Positions 20,393-29,633 of a stretch of DNA of 64,000 nt are shown here, one piece after another. Source of the stretch: Subtercola frigoramans (GTDB lineage Bacteria > Actinomycetota > Actinomycetes > Actinomycetales > Microbacteriaceae); the NCBI RefSeq assembly GCF_016907385.1, contig NZ_JAFBBU010000001.1, forward strand, positions 1 to 64,000, read 5' to 3'. Within the stretch, counting starts at the first letter, position 1, and each line of letters opens with the position of its first letter. Position numbers and translations under genes: made by a program. The notes under the pieces are model-generated. The model was not told the origin of the DNA and did no database searches. It saw nothing but the letters and a program-made list of their open reading frames with translations.

Positions 20393-21226
20393 GTGAGTGA
20401 AGCCTTCAATCCTCTTGACCGCGTGCGGATCGCCTACACCGAGGTCGGTGAGGGAACCCCGCTCGTGATGGTCCACGGTTCGGGGTTGTCGCGAGCGATG
20501 TGGCGCGGCCTCGGGTACGTGAAGGCTCTGCGGGACGACTACAGACTGATCCTTGTCGACCTCCGCGGGCATGGGCTGAGTGGCAAACCGCATCAGCCTG
20601 ACGACTACCGGATGCAGCTCGTCGTCGCCGACCTCCTGGCCGTTCTCGATGCCGCCGGCGTCACGAGCGCCCACTATTTCGGATATTCATTCGGCGCCCG
20701 CGCCGGTTTCTCCCTTGCGGCCACCCACCCCGAACGCATGCTCTCGTTCGTCTCTGCTGCCGGAAGCTATCGTGCACCCGGGCGCAGCGTCGGGAGACTC
20801 TTCTTCGAAGGGTACGACGAGGCACTGGGCGCGGGTGGAATGCGCGCTTTCATCGACGGCTGGGAGGAGCGCCGGGGCATACCGGTCGACGCCGCGACGA
20901 CGGCGGCCTTCCTGGCGAACGATCCCGCGGCCATCCGGTCGTATTTTCGGCGCGTCGAACTCGAACCCGGCGTCGACGAGCAGGCGCTGCACTCGATCGA
21001 ACTGCCCACGCTTCTGCTGGCGGGTACGGATGATCGGCGAGCCTTCACCGACTCAGAACGTGCAGCGGGGCTGATGCCCCATGCCCGTTTTGTACCGCTG
21101 CCCGGGCGCGACCACGCGTCAACGCTGAGACCGGCCGCTGGAGTGGTCGACGTCGTTCGCGAGTTTCTGGCCTCAGCTGCGCCGCAGCCGTCTCAGGATC
21201 GGAGTGACGGCCTCACTCAGCTCTGA
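20393..21226 (+). CDS. Alpha/beta hydrolase
   Basis: A 277-residue alpha/beta hydrolase of unknown substrate. The oxyanion HGSGLSRAMW, nucleophile elbow GYSFGAR (Ser), acid AGTDD and catalytic His in GRDHAST are visible. GTG 20393. Its 3' end overlaps the 3' end of the convergent murJ by 54 bases, so the last 17 codons are read on both strands. Not part of an operon. Confidence 0.85.
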   Translation: MSEAFNPLDRVRIAYTEVGEGTPLVMVHGSGLSRAMWRGLGYVKALRDDYRLILVDLRGHGLSGKPHQPDDYRMQLVVADLLAVLDAAGVTSAHYFGYSFGARAGFSLAATHPERMLSFVSAAGSYRAPGRSVGRLFFEGYDEALGAGGMRAFIDGWEERRGIPVDAATTAAFLANDPAAIRSYFRRVELEPGVDEQALHSIELPTLLLAGTDDRRAFTDSERAAGLMPHARFVPLPGRDHASTLRPAAGVVDVVREFLASAAPQPSQDRSDGLTQL

Positions 21227-22789
21227 GGAGCGCACCAGTCGAAGTGTGGCAGCGTACAGAACCGTCATGACGACGGCGACCACGGCCATCGTGATGATCG
21301 CAGGAATGCGGCCGGAGAGGGCGTAGCCCGCCGGGTCTGGGCCGCCGAAGGCGAAGTACACCGCGGCACCGGCGACCGATGCGGGCAGGGCGGCCAGGGC
21401 ATCCTTCGCGAAGCTCGTCGCCACCCGGCGAATGCCCCCGCCGAGCTTTCGGCGAATGAGAACTCCCGCCACAATGGTCTGCAGGATTCCCGCGAGCGAG
21501 AGCATCAGCGCGACACCGACACCCACCCAGGCTTTCGGCACGAACAGGAGCACGGCGAGGCTGCCGATGCTGAAGACGACAGCCTGGAAGACGGTTGTGT
21601 AGAACGGCGTGCGTGTGTCGCCGAGGGAGAAGAACGCCCTCTGCAGAACGAAGAGAATACTGAAGGCAGGCAGGCCGACGAGAAAGGCCATGAGTACGGT
21701 TCCGATGGCCGTCGAGCCGGCGATGGAATCGATCATCACCCGGCCGAACGGGTAGGCGACCACGAACAGCACCACCCCGGCGAGCACCATGATGACGGTG
21801 ATCTGCCGGATGCTCGCAGAGACATCGGCGCGCACCCGGCCGAGGTCCCCGGCAGACGCATTCTCGCTCATCCGGGTGAAATAGGCGGTGGCGATCGAGA
21901 CGGCGACCACCGAGTGGGGGAGCATGAAGATCAGCCACGCATTCGCGAGGGCAGCGATCGAGGCGGAGTCGCCGCCGGATGCCGTCGAGACCACATTCGT
22001 CTCGACGAGACCGGCCGCCGTCGTGACGAGGATCATGCCGAACGACCAGCTGGCGATCTTTCCAGTCTGTTTGAGGCCGACACCCTTCCACCCGAAGTCG
22101 GGCCGGTAGACGAGCCCGACGCGGCGCCAGAAGGCGAACAGGATGAGGCCCTGCACGGCTATGCCGAGGGTTGCTGTGCCGGCGAGGAGGGCGACGGAGG
22201 AGGGAGTCCACCAGTCGAGAGGCCGCGTTCCGTCGGGGTCTGCGCCGAAGACGGCGATGAACACGATGAGCCCGACGAGGGCCACGATGTTGTTGAGGAT
22301 GGGTGAGAGGGTGAACGGCCCGAAGGAGTTTCGCGCGTTCAGCACTTCACCCAGGATCGTGTAGACGCCGTAGAAGAAGATCTGGGGCAGGCACCAGTAG
22401 GCGAACGCGGTCGCGAGGGCTGTCTGCTCTGCCGAGAACCCATGGGCGGTGATCGAGACCAGGAACGGCGCGAGAAGCGTGGCGACGAGCGCAGTCACGG
22501 CCAGTACGAGGAGCGAGATCGTCACCAGTTTGTTGATGTAGGCGGTGCCGCCATCGGTGTGCAGTGCGCTCCGCACGATCTGCGGTACCAGGACCGCACT
22601 GAGCGCTCCGCCCGCCACAATGACGTAGATCGTATTGGGGAGCTGGTTGCCGGCAGTGAACGCGTCACCGGCGGCAAACGCACCGATCGCCTGCAACAGG
22701 ACGATCGCCTTGAGGAACCCGAGGATACGTGAGGCGATCGTGCCGGAGGCGAGCAGTGCGCTCGAGCGACCGATGCTGCGTTCGGCCAT
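21173..22789 (-). CDS. murJ: Lipid II flippase MurJ (MviN family)
   Basis: MurJ/MviN, 538 residues with about 14 hydrophobic segments, which moves lipid II across the membrane for peptidoglycan synthesis. Recognisable parts are the N-terminal ASGTIASRILGFLKAI, the NLxxN-like region near 60-80, and the FFSLGDTRTPFYTT loop. Unlike mycobacterial homologues there is no C-terminal kinase-like domain. ATG 22789 shares one base with the stop of the DUF6049 gene (TGATG), so it is coupled. Confidence 0.93.
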   Translation of the reverse strand: MAERSIGRSSALLASGTIASRILGFLKAIVLLQAIGAFAAGDAFTAGNQLPNTIYVIVAGGALSAVLVPQIVRSALHTDGGTAYINKLVTISLLVLAVTALVATLLAPFLVSITAHGFSAEQTALATAFAYWCLPQIFFYGVYTILGEVLNARNSFGPFTLSPILNNIVALVGLIVFIAVFGADPDGTRPLDWWTPSSVALLAGTATLGIAVQGLILFAFWRRVGLVYRPDFGWKGVGLKQTGKIASWSFGMILVTTAAGLVETNVVSTASGGDSASIAALANAWLIFMLPHSVVAVSIATAYFTRMSENASAGDLGRVRADVSASIRQITVIMVLAGVVLFVVAYPFGRVMIDSIAGSTAIGTVLMAFLVGLPAFSILFVLQRAFFSLGDTRTPFYTTVFQAVVFSIGSLAVLLFVPKAWVGVGVALMLSLAGILQTIVAGVLIRRKLGGGIRRVATSFAKDALAALPASVAGAAVYFAFGGPDPAGYALSGRIPAIITMAVVAVVMTVLYAATLRLVRSSELSEAVTPILRRLRRS

Positions 22790-25005
22790 CACGCGCGCCT
22801 TGCTCTGCGCCGCTTACGGATCTGCCTGATGATTCCGAAGGCGAGGAAGGCGACAGCGAGAATTGCGATGATGAGCGTACCGATGCCCTCCCAGTCGGCG
22901 CTCACGTTGATCTGGAGCGGCTGGGCCTGGCTGACGAGCACCCCGTTCCTGTTGTAGAGCTCCAGCCTCAGATTGACTTCACCACTGGCGACTGCCGCCT
23001 TGACCGGCACCTTCGCCGTCTTCTGCGACTGCGCCTCGACGGTGATGTCGATGCGGTTCGGTTCGACCACGATCCGCCCGTTCGACGGCGTGACCTGGAG
23101 GATGACCGTGACGGGCCAGGCGAGCGAGTTCCTGATGTTGACGGGCACGTCGCCATTCGAGGCGAGCAGGTTGATCGAACTGCCGTCGACGATCTGCACT
23201 GAGGAGAGGGTGTCTGCCGACGCCTTCTGGTACACCGCTTCTGCAGTCGCGCGGCCATCGGTGTCTGCTGACCACGACTGTGCCAGTACGCCGAGCAGGC
23301 TCGCGCGCTGGCGACCGGTGATCAATTCGGGAACGTCGATGACCGGCGCGAACGCTGCGACCTGGCTCTCGCTGGTGAGCATCGATCGCACGGCGTCGGC
23401 ACGCGAGGTTTCCTGCGGGCTGTCGCGGAGGCTGATACCCGGTGTCTGTGGAGCCGTCAGCACGTCGCCCAGGGGGACCTCGGCTGCCCAGGGCAATGCC
23501 TCGAGCACATCGAGAACACGCATCACCCCGAAACTCGACGTCGGTGCATCCCGACCCAGGCTCGCGGCGAGTGAGGGAGTAGTGCCAGGCGAGGTACCGG
23601 TGGTCACGGCGAGGATGGCAGAGAGTTCGGCCAACGCCGCATCACGCGGAGCCTCGGTTGCCGCGTCAGCGGCGGTCTGCAGGGCATCCGTGATCTGCGC
23701 ATCGAGCAGGATCGAACTCGACCCGTCGACCGAGGCGGGGGCGTTCGGAGTGATGCCCTGCGCGGCGACAGTGACGTTGTCACTGCTCAGGATGCTCGTG
23801 GTGAGGCCGCTCTGTGCGAAGAACGTCGAATCCCCGGTTGAGACCGTGTTCGCGGCGGGCCAGGCGAGGTCTGTGCGGGTGTAGTCCCACGAGGTGAGGT
23901 CGGAGAACGTCGGCAATTGGCCTGGCGCGGGAGTCGGGGTTGTCGGCGCACCGGGTGAGGCAGGCGCTGCCGGTGCGGTCTGTGCCGGCGTCGGCGCGAA
24001 CAGGGTGAAGGGGTCTGGGGTGGGCAGCGACTGGAAGTTCGACGCGCTCAGCGCGTAGTCGAACGATGTCGGGGAGAGCACGGCGGGGGCGCCGGCCTGC
24101 CGCTCGATGGCGAGGTCGGAGTCGGCGTAGCTCAGGGGAAAGCTCGCGTTCGGAGCCGCGGCAAGCCGTGCGAGCCAGTCGAGCGAACTCTGGGGCGCCG
24201 TCGTGCCGAGTACCCGGATGGAGACGATGATCATCGGGTCGATGGCCAGGGTCACGGGCCTGCCCGCGACGGCGTCGAGTTTTTTCGTCAGGACTCCGTC
24301 TGTGCCGGTGTAGTCCGTCAGGGTGGTCGCAGAAAGCAGCCCGGCGCTCGTCGGCGGTACGGTGATGGGCATGATGAGGCCGAGCGCAGAGAAGGTCGAG
24401 GGGGCGCCCTCTGACCAGACCACGGCGCTTCGGGTGTCGAGAATCGTCGACCCGAGAGGCAGCGTCGCCTTCAGCCCGTAGGCACCCCAGGCGGAGAGCC
24501 CGATCTGGGCGGCAGGGATGCTCGCCCGGATGCTCGCCGTCGCGCCCGGCGCGATTGAGGCCGTCGCGGCATCGACGCTGGCAGAATCAGCATCCTGGGG
24601 GGTATCGGTGGCCGGGTCGAGCCACCCGGAGAGCTCTGTGCGTGTCGTCAGCCTGGTGCGGTCGAGCCAGACGTGGATGACCCCGGCCGGCACGGCGACA
24701 GCAGTCGTGTTCTCGATCGTCACCGTCATCGCGAGGTCCTGAGACGGTGCAAGGGAGCCCGCGTTGTCGGGGGCGAGGGTCAGGGAGACCGCGCCGGCAT
24801 CCGTGGTGGCAGTCGAGCTCGGGGTCGGCACTGGCGTGGTCTCGGCTGCGGCGCCCTGGGCGGGAGCTGCCAGGGCGATGCCGGCCAGAAGGATGCCAGC
24901 GGCGAGCATCCGTGACGCCGAACGGCGCAGGGCAGATGCCGTCGGCGCGAGTGGCACGGCGCGTCTCGGGCCGCGACGGACACCCGATTTCGCCGCCGCA
25001 TTCAT
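22789..25005 (-). CDS. DUF6049 family secreted/membrane-anchored protein
   Basis: A 738-residue exported protein, DUF6049 family, found upstream of murJ in many actinobacteria; function unknown. It has a basic N-terminus and a signal or anchor helix (about 30-50), then a long Ala/Thr/Ser/Pro-rich extracytoplasmic region with a Pro-rich linker near 360-380, and a C-terminal helix (about 700-730) followed by a basic tail RKRRRARRA. I start at ATG 25005; a longer frame upstream runs over the next gene's other strand and is a shadow. Coupling to murJ suggests a wall role (inference). Confidence 0.85.
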   Translation of the reverse strand: MNAAAKSGVRRGPRRAVPLAPTASALRRSASRMLAAGILLAGIALAAPAQGAAAETTPVPTPSSTATTDAGAVSLTLAPDNAGSLAPSQDLAMTVTIENTTAVAVPAGVIHVWLDRTRLTTRTELSGWLDPATDTPQDADSASVDAATASIAPGATASIRASIPAAQIGLSAWGAYGLKATLPLGSTILDTRSAVVWSEGAPSTFSALGLIMPITVPPTSAGLLSATTLTDYTGTDGVLTKKLDAVAGRPVTLAIDPMIIVSIRVLGTTAPQSSLDWLARLAAAPNASFPLSYADSDLAIERQAGAPAVLSPTSFDYALSASNFQSLPTPDPFTLFAPTPAQTAPAAPASPGAPTTPTPAPGQLPTFSDLTSWDYTRTDLAWPAANTVSTGDSTFFAQSGLTTSILSSDNVTVAAQGITPNAPASVDGSSSILLDAQITDALQTAADAATEAPRDAALAELSAILAVTTGTSPGTTPSLAASLGRDAPTSSFGVMRVLDVLEALPWAAEVPLGDVLTAPQTPGISLRDSPQETSRADAVRSMLTSESQVAAFAPVIDVPELITGRQRASLLGVLAQSWSADTDGRATAEAVYQKASADTLSSVQIVDGSSINLLASNGDVPVNIRNSLAWPVTVILQVTPSNGRIVVEPNRIDITVEAQSQKTAKVPVKAAVASGEVNLRLELYNRNGVLVSQAQPLQINVSADWEGIGTLIIAILAVAFLAFGIIRQIRKRRRARRA

Positions 25006-25072
25006 ACTGCCGATTCTAGGGTGTGTCTCCTGAACGACCGTTGCGGGTCGAGGTGCGGCTCTCTCCGGGCGG

Positions 25073-25081
25073 TTATCCACA
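25073..25081 (+). promoter_or_regulatory. Isolated consensus DnaA box
   Basis: TTATCCACA, a perfect DnaA box in the 127-base divergent spacer between the DUF6049 gene and the CCA-adding enzyme gene. It may be a chance match or a DnaA titration or regulatory site. Confidence 0.35.
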
Positions 25082-25132
25082 GCTGTGGCGTCAGTTCGGC
25101 TCTCAGAGGGGGGCAGGCAGTAAAGTGGCGGG

Positions 25133-26572
25133 GTGCAACCGGTAGCTGACTCCCTCGCCGCCCTGGCGAAGCTGGCTGAGACGCCTCCCGTCTCGCTGGT
25201 CGCCGCTGCCTTCGCGGCAGCTGGCCACGAGCTCGCCCTGGTCGGCGGCCCGGTTCGCGATGCGTTCCTGGGGCGCCCGGTGCACGACCTCGACCTCACC
25301 ACCGACGCCACCCCCGACCAGATCCTCGCGATCGTCGCGCCCCTGGCCGACGCCCACTGGGACATCGGGCGCGCCTTCGGCACGATCGGCGCACGCATCG
25401 GCGGCGAAACGGTCGAGATCACCACGTACCGCTCCGACGTCTACGACCAGGTCACCCGCAAGCCCGTTGTTGAGTTCGGCACGACGCTCGAAGGCGACCT
25501 TCTCCGCCGGGACTTCACGGTCAACGCCATGGCGCTGCGTCTGCCCTCGAAGGTGCTCGTCGATCCCTCCGGAGGCATGGATGATCTGCTCGACGGTCGC
25601 CTTCGCACACCGTCGACGCCCGAGATCTCGTTCGGCGACGATCCTCTGCGCATGCTGCGGGCCGTTCGGTTCACCGCGCAGCTCGACTTCGAGCTCGACG
25701 ATGAGACGCGCTCGGCGCTCGCCGGGATGGCCTCGAGCATCACGCACATCTCTGCCGAACGTATCGGTGAAGAACTGTCGAAACTGCTGAGGTCAGACCG
25801 GCCTCGAAGGGGAGTCGAACTGTTGGTCGAATCGGGCCTCGCGGACTTCGTGCTGCCGGAGGTGCCGGCCCTTCGCCTCGAGACCGACGAGCACCACCAC
25901 CACAAGGACGTCTACGAGCACAGCCTCACGGTGCTCGAACAGGCGATCGACCTCGAACGCGAAAGGGCGGACGAGGGCGCTGAACCAGACCTCGTGCTTC
26001 GCTTGGCTGCCCTCCTGCACGACATCGGCAAGCCGGCGACCCGACGACTCGAACCGGGTGGGGTCGTGTCGTTCCACCACCACGACCTGGTCGGGTCGAA
26101 GCTCGTCAAGAAACGCCTGCGCGAACTCCGCTATGACAACGACACGATCGCCGCGGTTGCCCGCCTGATCGAGCTGCATCTGCGGTTCTTCGGGTACACC
26201 GACAGCGCGTGGACGGACTCGGCTGTTCGTCGCTACGTGCGTGACGCCGGGCCGCTGCTTGCACGCCTGCACATCCTCGTGCGCGCCGACGTGACGACAC
26301 GCAATCGTCGTAAGGCCGATCGCCTCTCCTTCGCCTACGACGACCTCGAGTCGCGAATCGCCGAGCTCGCGCAGCAGGAGCAACTCGACTCGGTGCGACC
26401 CGATCTCGACGGCGAACAAATCAAGAGAATCCTGGGTTTGAAGCCCTCCCGGGAGGTCGGCGAAGCCTACCGCTTTCTGCTCGAGCTGCGACTGGATGAG
26501 GGCCCGCTCGGCGAGGAGGAGGCCACCCGTCGCCTGCATTCGTGGTGGACCGCGCGAAGACTGGCCGACTAG
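25133..26572 (+). CDS. CCA tRNA nucleotidyltransferase
   Basis: CCA-adding enzyme, 479 residues, class II, which builds or repairs the 3' CCA end of tRNA. The head has LVGGPVRDAFLGR and the metal-binding DLDLTT; RRDFTVNAMAL is the conserved RRD motif, and ERIGEELSKLL follows. A C-terminal HD domain (LLHDIGKPATRR, with HHH near residue 250) is present, as in actinobacterial forms. GTG 25133. Confidence 0.95.
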   Translation: MQPVADSLAALAKLAETPPVSLVAAAFAAAGHELALVGGPVRDAFLGRPVHDLDLTTDATPDQILAIVAPLADAHWDIGRAFGTIGARIGGETVEITTYRSDVYDQVTRKPVVEFGTTLEGDLLRRDFTVNAMALRLPSKVLVDPSGGMDDLLDGRLRTPSTPEISFGDDPLRMLRAVRFTAQLDFELDDETRSALAGMASSITHISAERIGEELSKLLRSDRPRRGVELLVESGLADFVLPEVPALRLETDEHHHHKDVYEHSLTVLEQAIDLERERADEGAEPDLVLRLAALLHDIGKPATRRLEPGGVVSFHHHDLVGSKLVKKRLRELRYDNDTIAAVARLIELHLRFFGYTDSAWTDSAVRRYVRDAGPLLARLHILVRADVTTRNRRKADRLSFAYDDLESRIAELAQQEQLDSVRPDLDGEQIKRILGLKPSREVGEAYRFLLELRLDEGPLGEEEATRRLHSWWTARRLAD

Positions 26573-26626
26573 GCCATCTGCGCAATCGGGGACCGGTTGC
26601 CGGCAGTGCTACGTTGTGTAGGCAAT

Positions 26627-26661
26627 CGCAACGTTGCGCGATGCACTTCACGATTGTGAAG
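26627..26661. promoter_or_regulatory. Paired inverted repeats upstream of secreted DUF4214 gene
   Basis: Two perfect palindromes lie eight bases apart: CGCAACGTTGCG (26627-26638) and CTTCAC-GATT-GTGAAG (26646-26661). They are 22 bases upstream of the next gene's start and could be operators or RNA hairpins. A third inverted repeat, CTAC-GTTGT-GTAG, lies just before at about 26610-26622. Confidence 0.5.
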
Positions 26662-26682
26662 CGATTCCTGGGGTAGACAATC

Positions 26683-28404
26683 GTGAAAAGAATTCTTGCG
26701 GGCATCTCTGTCTTGCTCGTTGCGGCGGGCCTTGTGGTCGGCTTGGGACCCGCCGCGTCAGCGCAGGCTGCCGACACGAGTGTGATCTCCGGTCACGTCG
26801 ATTTGGGTACTGCCGATCATCCTGCGGGCGCCGGTGAAGTCGGTGTCTCCTTGTGGTACTACGCGGAGAGCTCATGGTACGGGGGCTCGGATTGGCCCGT
26901 GATCGGAACCACCGATGCCAGTGGGAACTATTCGGTGACCGTTGCAAACGGAGTGCCACTTGTCCTGGAGTTCGTCTACCAGGGTTCGGCGTCGTTCGTC
27001 GATACGAGCACAGTCGGCTCGGGACTCGCCAGGTTCCAGCGTTATGGCACCTCGCCGACGGCCGCGGGTGTGCTCACTGTGGCGGCGGATCGGGCCGGCA
27101 TCGATGCGACGCTCGCGCTTGGTGGGTCGATCAGCGGTACCGTCGCCGACCAGAGCGGGAACCCTGCGCCCGGGGTCCAGGTTCTTCTCTACGACGCGTC
27201 AGATGTCGATCACGGATGGTTGTTCTGGAAGAACGAGAACAGCGACGGTAGCTACACACTGCCGAGGGTGCCCGCGGGAACCTACCGCGTCAAGTTCAGC
27301 GGCTACGGGTTCGAGCAATGGCTGGGTTCGACGGCGCTCAACCCCGATGGGGTGGAGATCTCGCTGACGGCGGGGCAGAACAGTACGGGCGCGAACGCCC
27401 GCCTCAGTAGGCCCGGCACGATCTCCGGATCGATAACGTGCGCACCGTGCACTTCGGCCGACTCCTATTCACTTTCTGTCGATACGTTCGACACGAAGGC
27501 GAAGACCTGGGTCACCATCGATCCGGCGTTGACAATGTCGTCGGGTTCGTACTCGATCACGCAGCTGTTTCCGGCGAAGTACCGGGTGAATCTCCTCTAT
27601 TCGGGCAGCAGGGCCTTCAGCAACAAGACGTCGCCAACACTCGACCTGAAGGACGGGCAGTCGTTGACCCAGCCATTCGTGTTGACGGAGTCACCAGTCT
27701 CGGCCCCGGGAGTATCTGCTCCCGTGAGAGCCTTCGTGACCGCGCTATACCAGGACTTTCTGAACCGTCGCCCAGGTGAGAGCGAGGTCGTTTTCTGGGG
27801 CCACCGGTTTGCCGTCGGGGACTCGCGCGGAAGTGTGGCGTCTGCGTTCGCCGGCAGCGACGAATACCGGCTGATCCGGATCGACAACGCCTACAACTCG
27901 ATTCTCGATCGTGGGCCAGATCCCTCTGGTAGAGCATTCTGGCTCGATGCCATGCACCGCGGAACCGTGACCACCGATGACATCGAGAAATCGTTCTACG
28001 CATCGGAGGAGTTCTACAACCGCAACGGGGCGAACCAGTATCAGTGGGTCGGCGGGGTGTACCAGGCGATCCTCGGGCGAACGGCAACATTCACCGAAGA
28101 GGAATTCTGGGTGCAGGCATCGATCAAGCACGACCTGTCTAACCTGGACTTGGTGCACCCAGGTAGCTGGCAGACCGGCTTCAACCGCGATTGGATCGTC
28201 GCGCAGATCTACAATTCACTCGAAGCGGCGCGATCGCGCGTCTCGCTGATGTACCAGCACTACCTCGGCCGTGTTCCCGACGAAATGGGCGTGCAGTTCT
28301 GGGCGGACTACGACCTTCGCGCGGGCGACGCCGCCGTGCGTTCCGGATTCACCAACAGCGATGAATACTATTCATTGGCATCGACCAGGTTCCCGGGCAG
28401 CTGA
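26683..28404 (+). CDS. Secreted protein with carboxypeptidase-regulatory-like and DUF4214 repeats
   Basis: A 573-residue exported protein of unknown function. Residues 1-30 form a signal peptide ending at about AQA. Residues about 33-335 look like two or three beta-sandwich (carboxypeptidase-regulatory/Ig-like) modules, for example GGSISGTVADQSGNPAPGVQVLL. From about 348 there are four DUF4214-like repeats, each with the pattern LYQ..LxR....G..FW (LYQDFLNRRPGESEVVFW, AYNSILDRGPDPSGRAFW, VYQAILGR, MYQHYLGRVP). DUF4214 is found in many surface and exported proteins. GTG start 26683. It stands alone, with inverted repeats upstream. Confidence 0.85.
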   Translation: MKRILAGISVLLVAAGLVVGLGPAASAQAADTSVISGHVDLGTADHPAGAGEVGVSLWYYAESSWYGGSDWPVIGTTDASGNYSVTVANGVPLVLEFVYQGSASFVDTSTVGSGLARFQRYGTSPTAAGVLTVAADRAGIDATLALGGSISGTVADQSGNPAPGVQVLLYDASDVDHGWLFWKNENSDGSYTLPRVPAGTYRVKFSGYGFEQWLGSTALNPDGVEISLTAGQNSTGANARLSRPGTISGSITCAPCTSADSYSLSVDTFDTKAKTWVTIDPALTMSSGSYSITQLFPAKYRVNLLYSGSRAFSNKTSPTLDLKDGQSLTQPFVLTESPVSAPGVSAPVRAFVTALYQDFLNRRPGESEVVFWGHRFAVGDSRGSVASAFAGSDEYRLIRIDNAYNSILDRGPDPSGRAFWLDAMHRGTVTTDDIEKSFYASEEFYNRNGANQYQWVGGVYQAILGRTATFTEEEFWVQASIKHDLSNLDLVHPGSWQTGFNRDWIVAQIYNSLEAARSRVSLMYQHYLGRVPDEMGVQFWADYDLRAGDAAVRSGFTNSDEYYSLASTRFPGS

Positions 28405-28416
28405 GAAACACTGCCT

Positions 28417-28444
28417 GGCGCGCGCGGGGATCTCCCTCCGCGCC
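28417..28444. terminator. Possible bidirectional hairpin between DUF4214 gene and ino1
   Basis: GGCGCG (28417-28422) pairs with CGCGCC (28439-28444), with an inner GGGA/TCCC stem. It lies between two convergent genes, so it may stop both, but there is no T tract. Confidence 0.3.
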
Positions 28445-28470
28445 GAGCAGCTGCTCGAACAGAAGTCTGA

Positions 28471-29541
28471 CTAACCTGCGTCGGCGACGAACTGCTCGAG
28501 CAGTTCTCGGGCGATGTCGTCGGGGTACTGCTTCGACGGGCTCTTCATGAAGTAGGCCGAGGCCGATTCGACCGGGCCCCCGATGCCTGCCCTGAGGGCG
28601 ATCGCTGCAGCGCGGAGTGCATCGATGACCACGCCGGCCGAGTTCGGCGAGTCCCAGACCTCGAGTTTGTACTCCAGGCTGATCGGGGCGTTTCCGAAGC
28701 CATGGCCCTCGAGGCGAACGAAGGCGAACTTGCGGTCATCCAGCCACGGCACGTGGTCGCTCGGGCCGATGTGGATGTCGCGTTCGGGCAGCGTGACGTC
28801 GATGTTGCTGGTCACGGACTGCGTCTTGGAGATCTTCTTCGACTGCAGGCGCTTGCGCTCGAGCATGTTCTTGAAGTCCATGTTGCCGCCGACGTTCAGC
28901 TGGTAGGTGTGATCGATGGCGATGCCACGGCTTTCGAGCAGGCGGGCCAGCACACGGTGGGTGATGGTGGCGCCGACCTGGCTCTTGATGTCGTCGCCCA
29001 CGATCGGCACGCCGGCCGAACGGAACTTCTCGGCCCAGACCGGGTCGCTCGCCACGAAGACCGGTACGGCGTTGACGAAGGCGACCTTCGCATCGATGGC
29101 GGCCTGGGCGTAGAACTTGACGGCTTCTTCAGACCCGACGGGCAGGTAGCAGACGAGCACCTCAGCACCGCTGTCACGAAGAGCGGCGACCACGTCGACG
29201 ACGGGCGCTTCAGATTCGTCGACCAATTGGCGGTAGTACTCGCCGAGTCCGTCGAATGTGGGGCCGCGCAGCACCTCGACGCCGGCCGGGGCGACGTCGG
29301 CGAACTTCAGGGTGTTGTTCTCGCTCGCCCAGATCGCGTCGGCCAGGTCGAGCCCGACTTTGGCTGCGTCGACATCGAACGCGGCCACGAATTCGATGTC
29401 GCCCACGTGGAACTCTCCGAAACGCACGTGCATGAGGCCGGGAACAACCTCATCTTCAGGCGCATCGCGGTAGAAGGTGACCCCCTGCACAAGCGAGTTT
29501 GCGCAGTTTCCGACGCCGGCGATCGCAACCTTGATGCCCAT
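28471..29541 (-). CDS. ino1: Inositol-3-phosphate synthase
   Basis: Myo-inositol-1-phosphate synthase, 356 residues, NAD-dependent, turning glucose-6-phosphate into inositol phosphate. It has the Rossmann start [17 protein letters not shown], the [16 protein letters not shown] region and GNMDFKNML, all typical of the bacterial form. In actinobacteria the product feeds mycothiol and phosphatidylinositol. The MshA-like glycosyltransferase gene lies just upstream on the same strand (92 bases). Confidence 0.95.
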   Translation of the reverse strand: MGIKVAIAGVGNCANSLVQGVTFYRDAPEDEVVPGLMHVRFGEFHVGDIEFVAAFDVDAAKVGLDLADAIWASENNTLKFADVAPAGVEVLRGPTFDGLGEYYRQLVDESEAPVVDVVAALRDSGAEVLVCYLPVGSEEAVKFYAQAAIDAKVAFVNAVPVFVASDPVWAEKFRSAGVPIVGDDIKSQVGATITHRVLARLLESRGIAIDHTYQLNVGGNMDFKNMLERKRLQSKKISKTQSVTSNIDVTLPERDIHIGPSDHVPWLDDRKFAFVRLEGHGFGNAPISLEYKLEVWDSPNSAGVVIDALRAAAIALRAGIGGPVESASAYFMKSPSKQYPDDIARELLEQFVADAG

Positions 29542-29633
29542 GCAGCTGAACCTCTTCTGAGTGTGGAGAACGAAAGCGCGCCGAGAGACCTTCGAACGCC
29601 GGGATTCCGGCGCGAGTGGCGCGCGAGCACTGA

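Noticed and set aside
25006..25425. 140-codon extension of the DUF6049 protein
   Set aside because: It overlaps the start of the CCA-adding enzyme on the other strand and precedes a good signal-peptide start at 25005.
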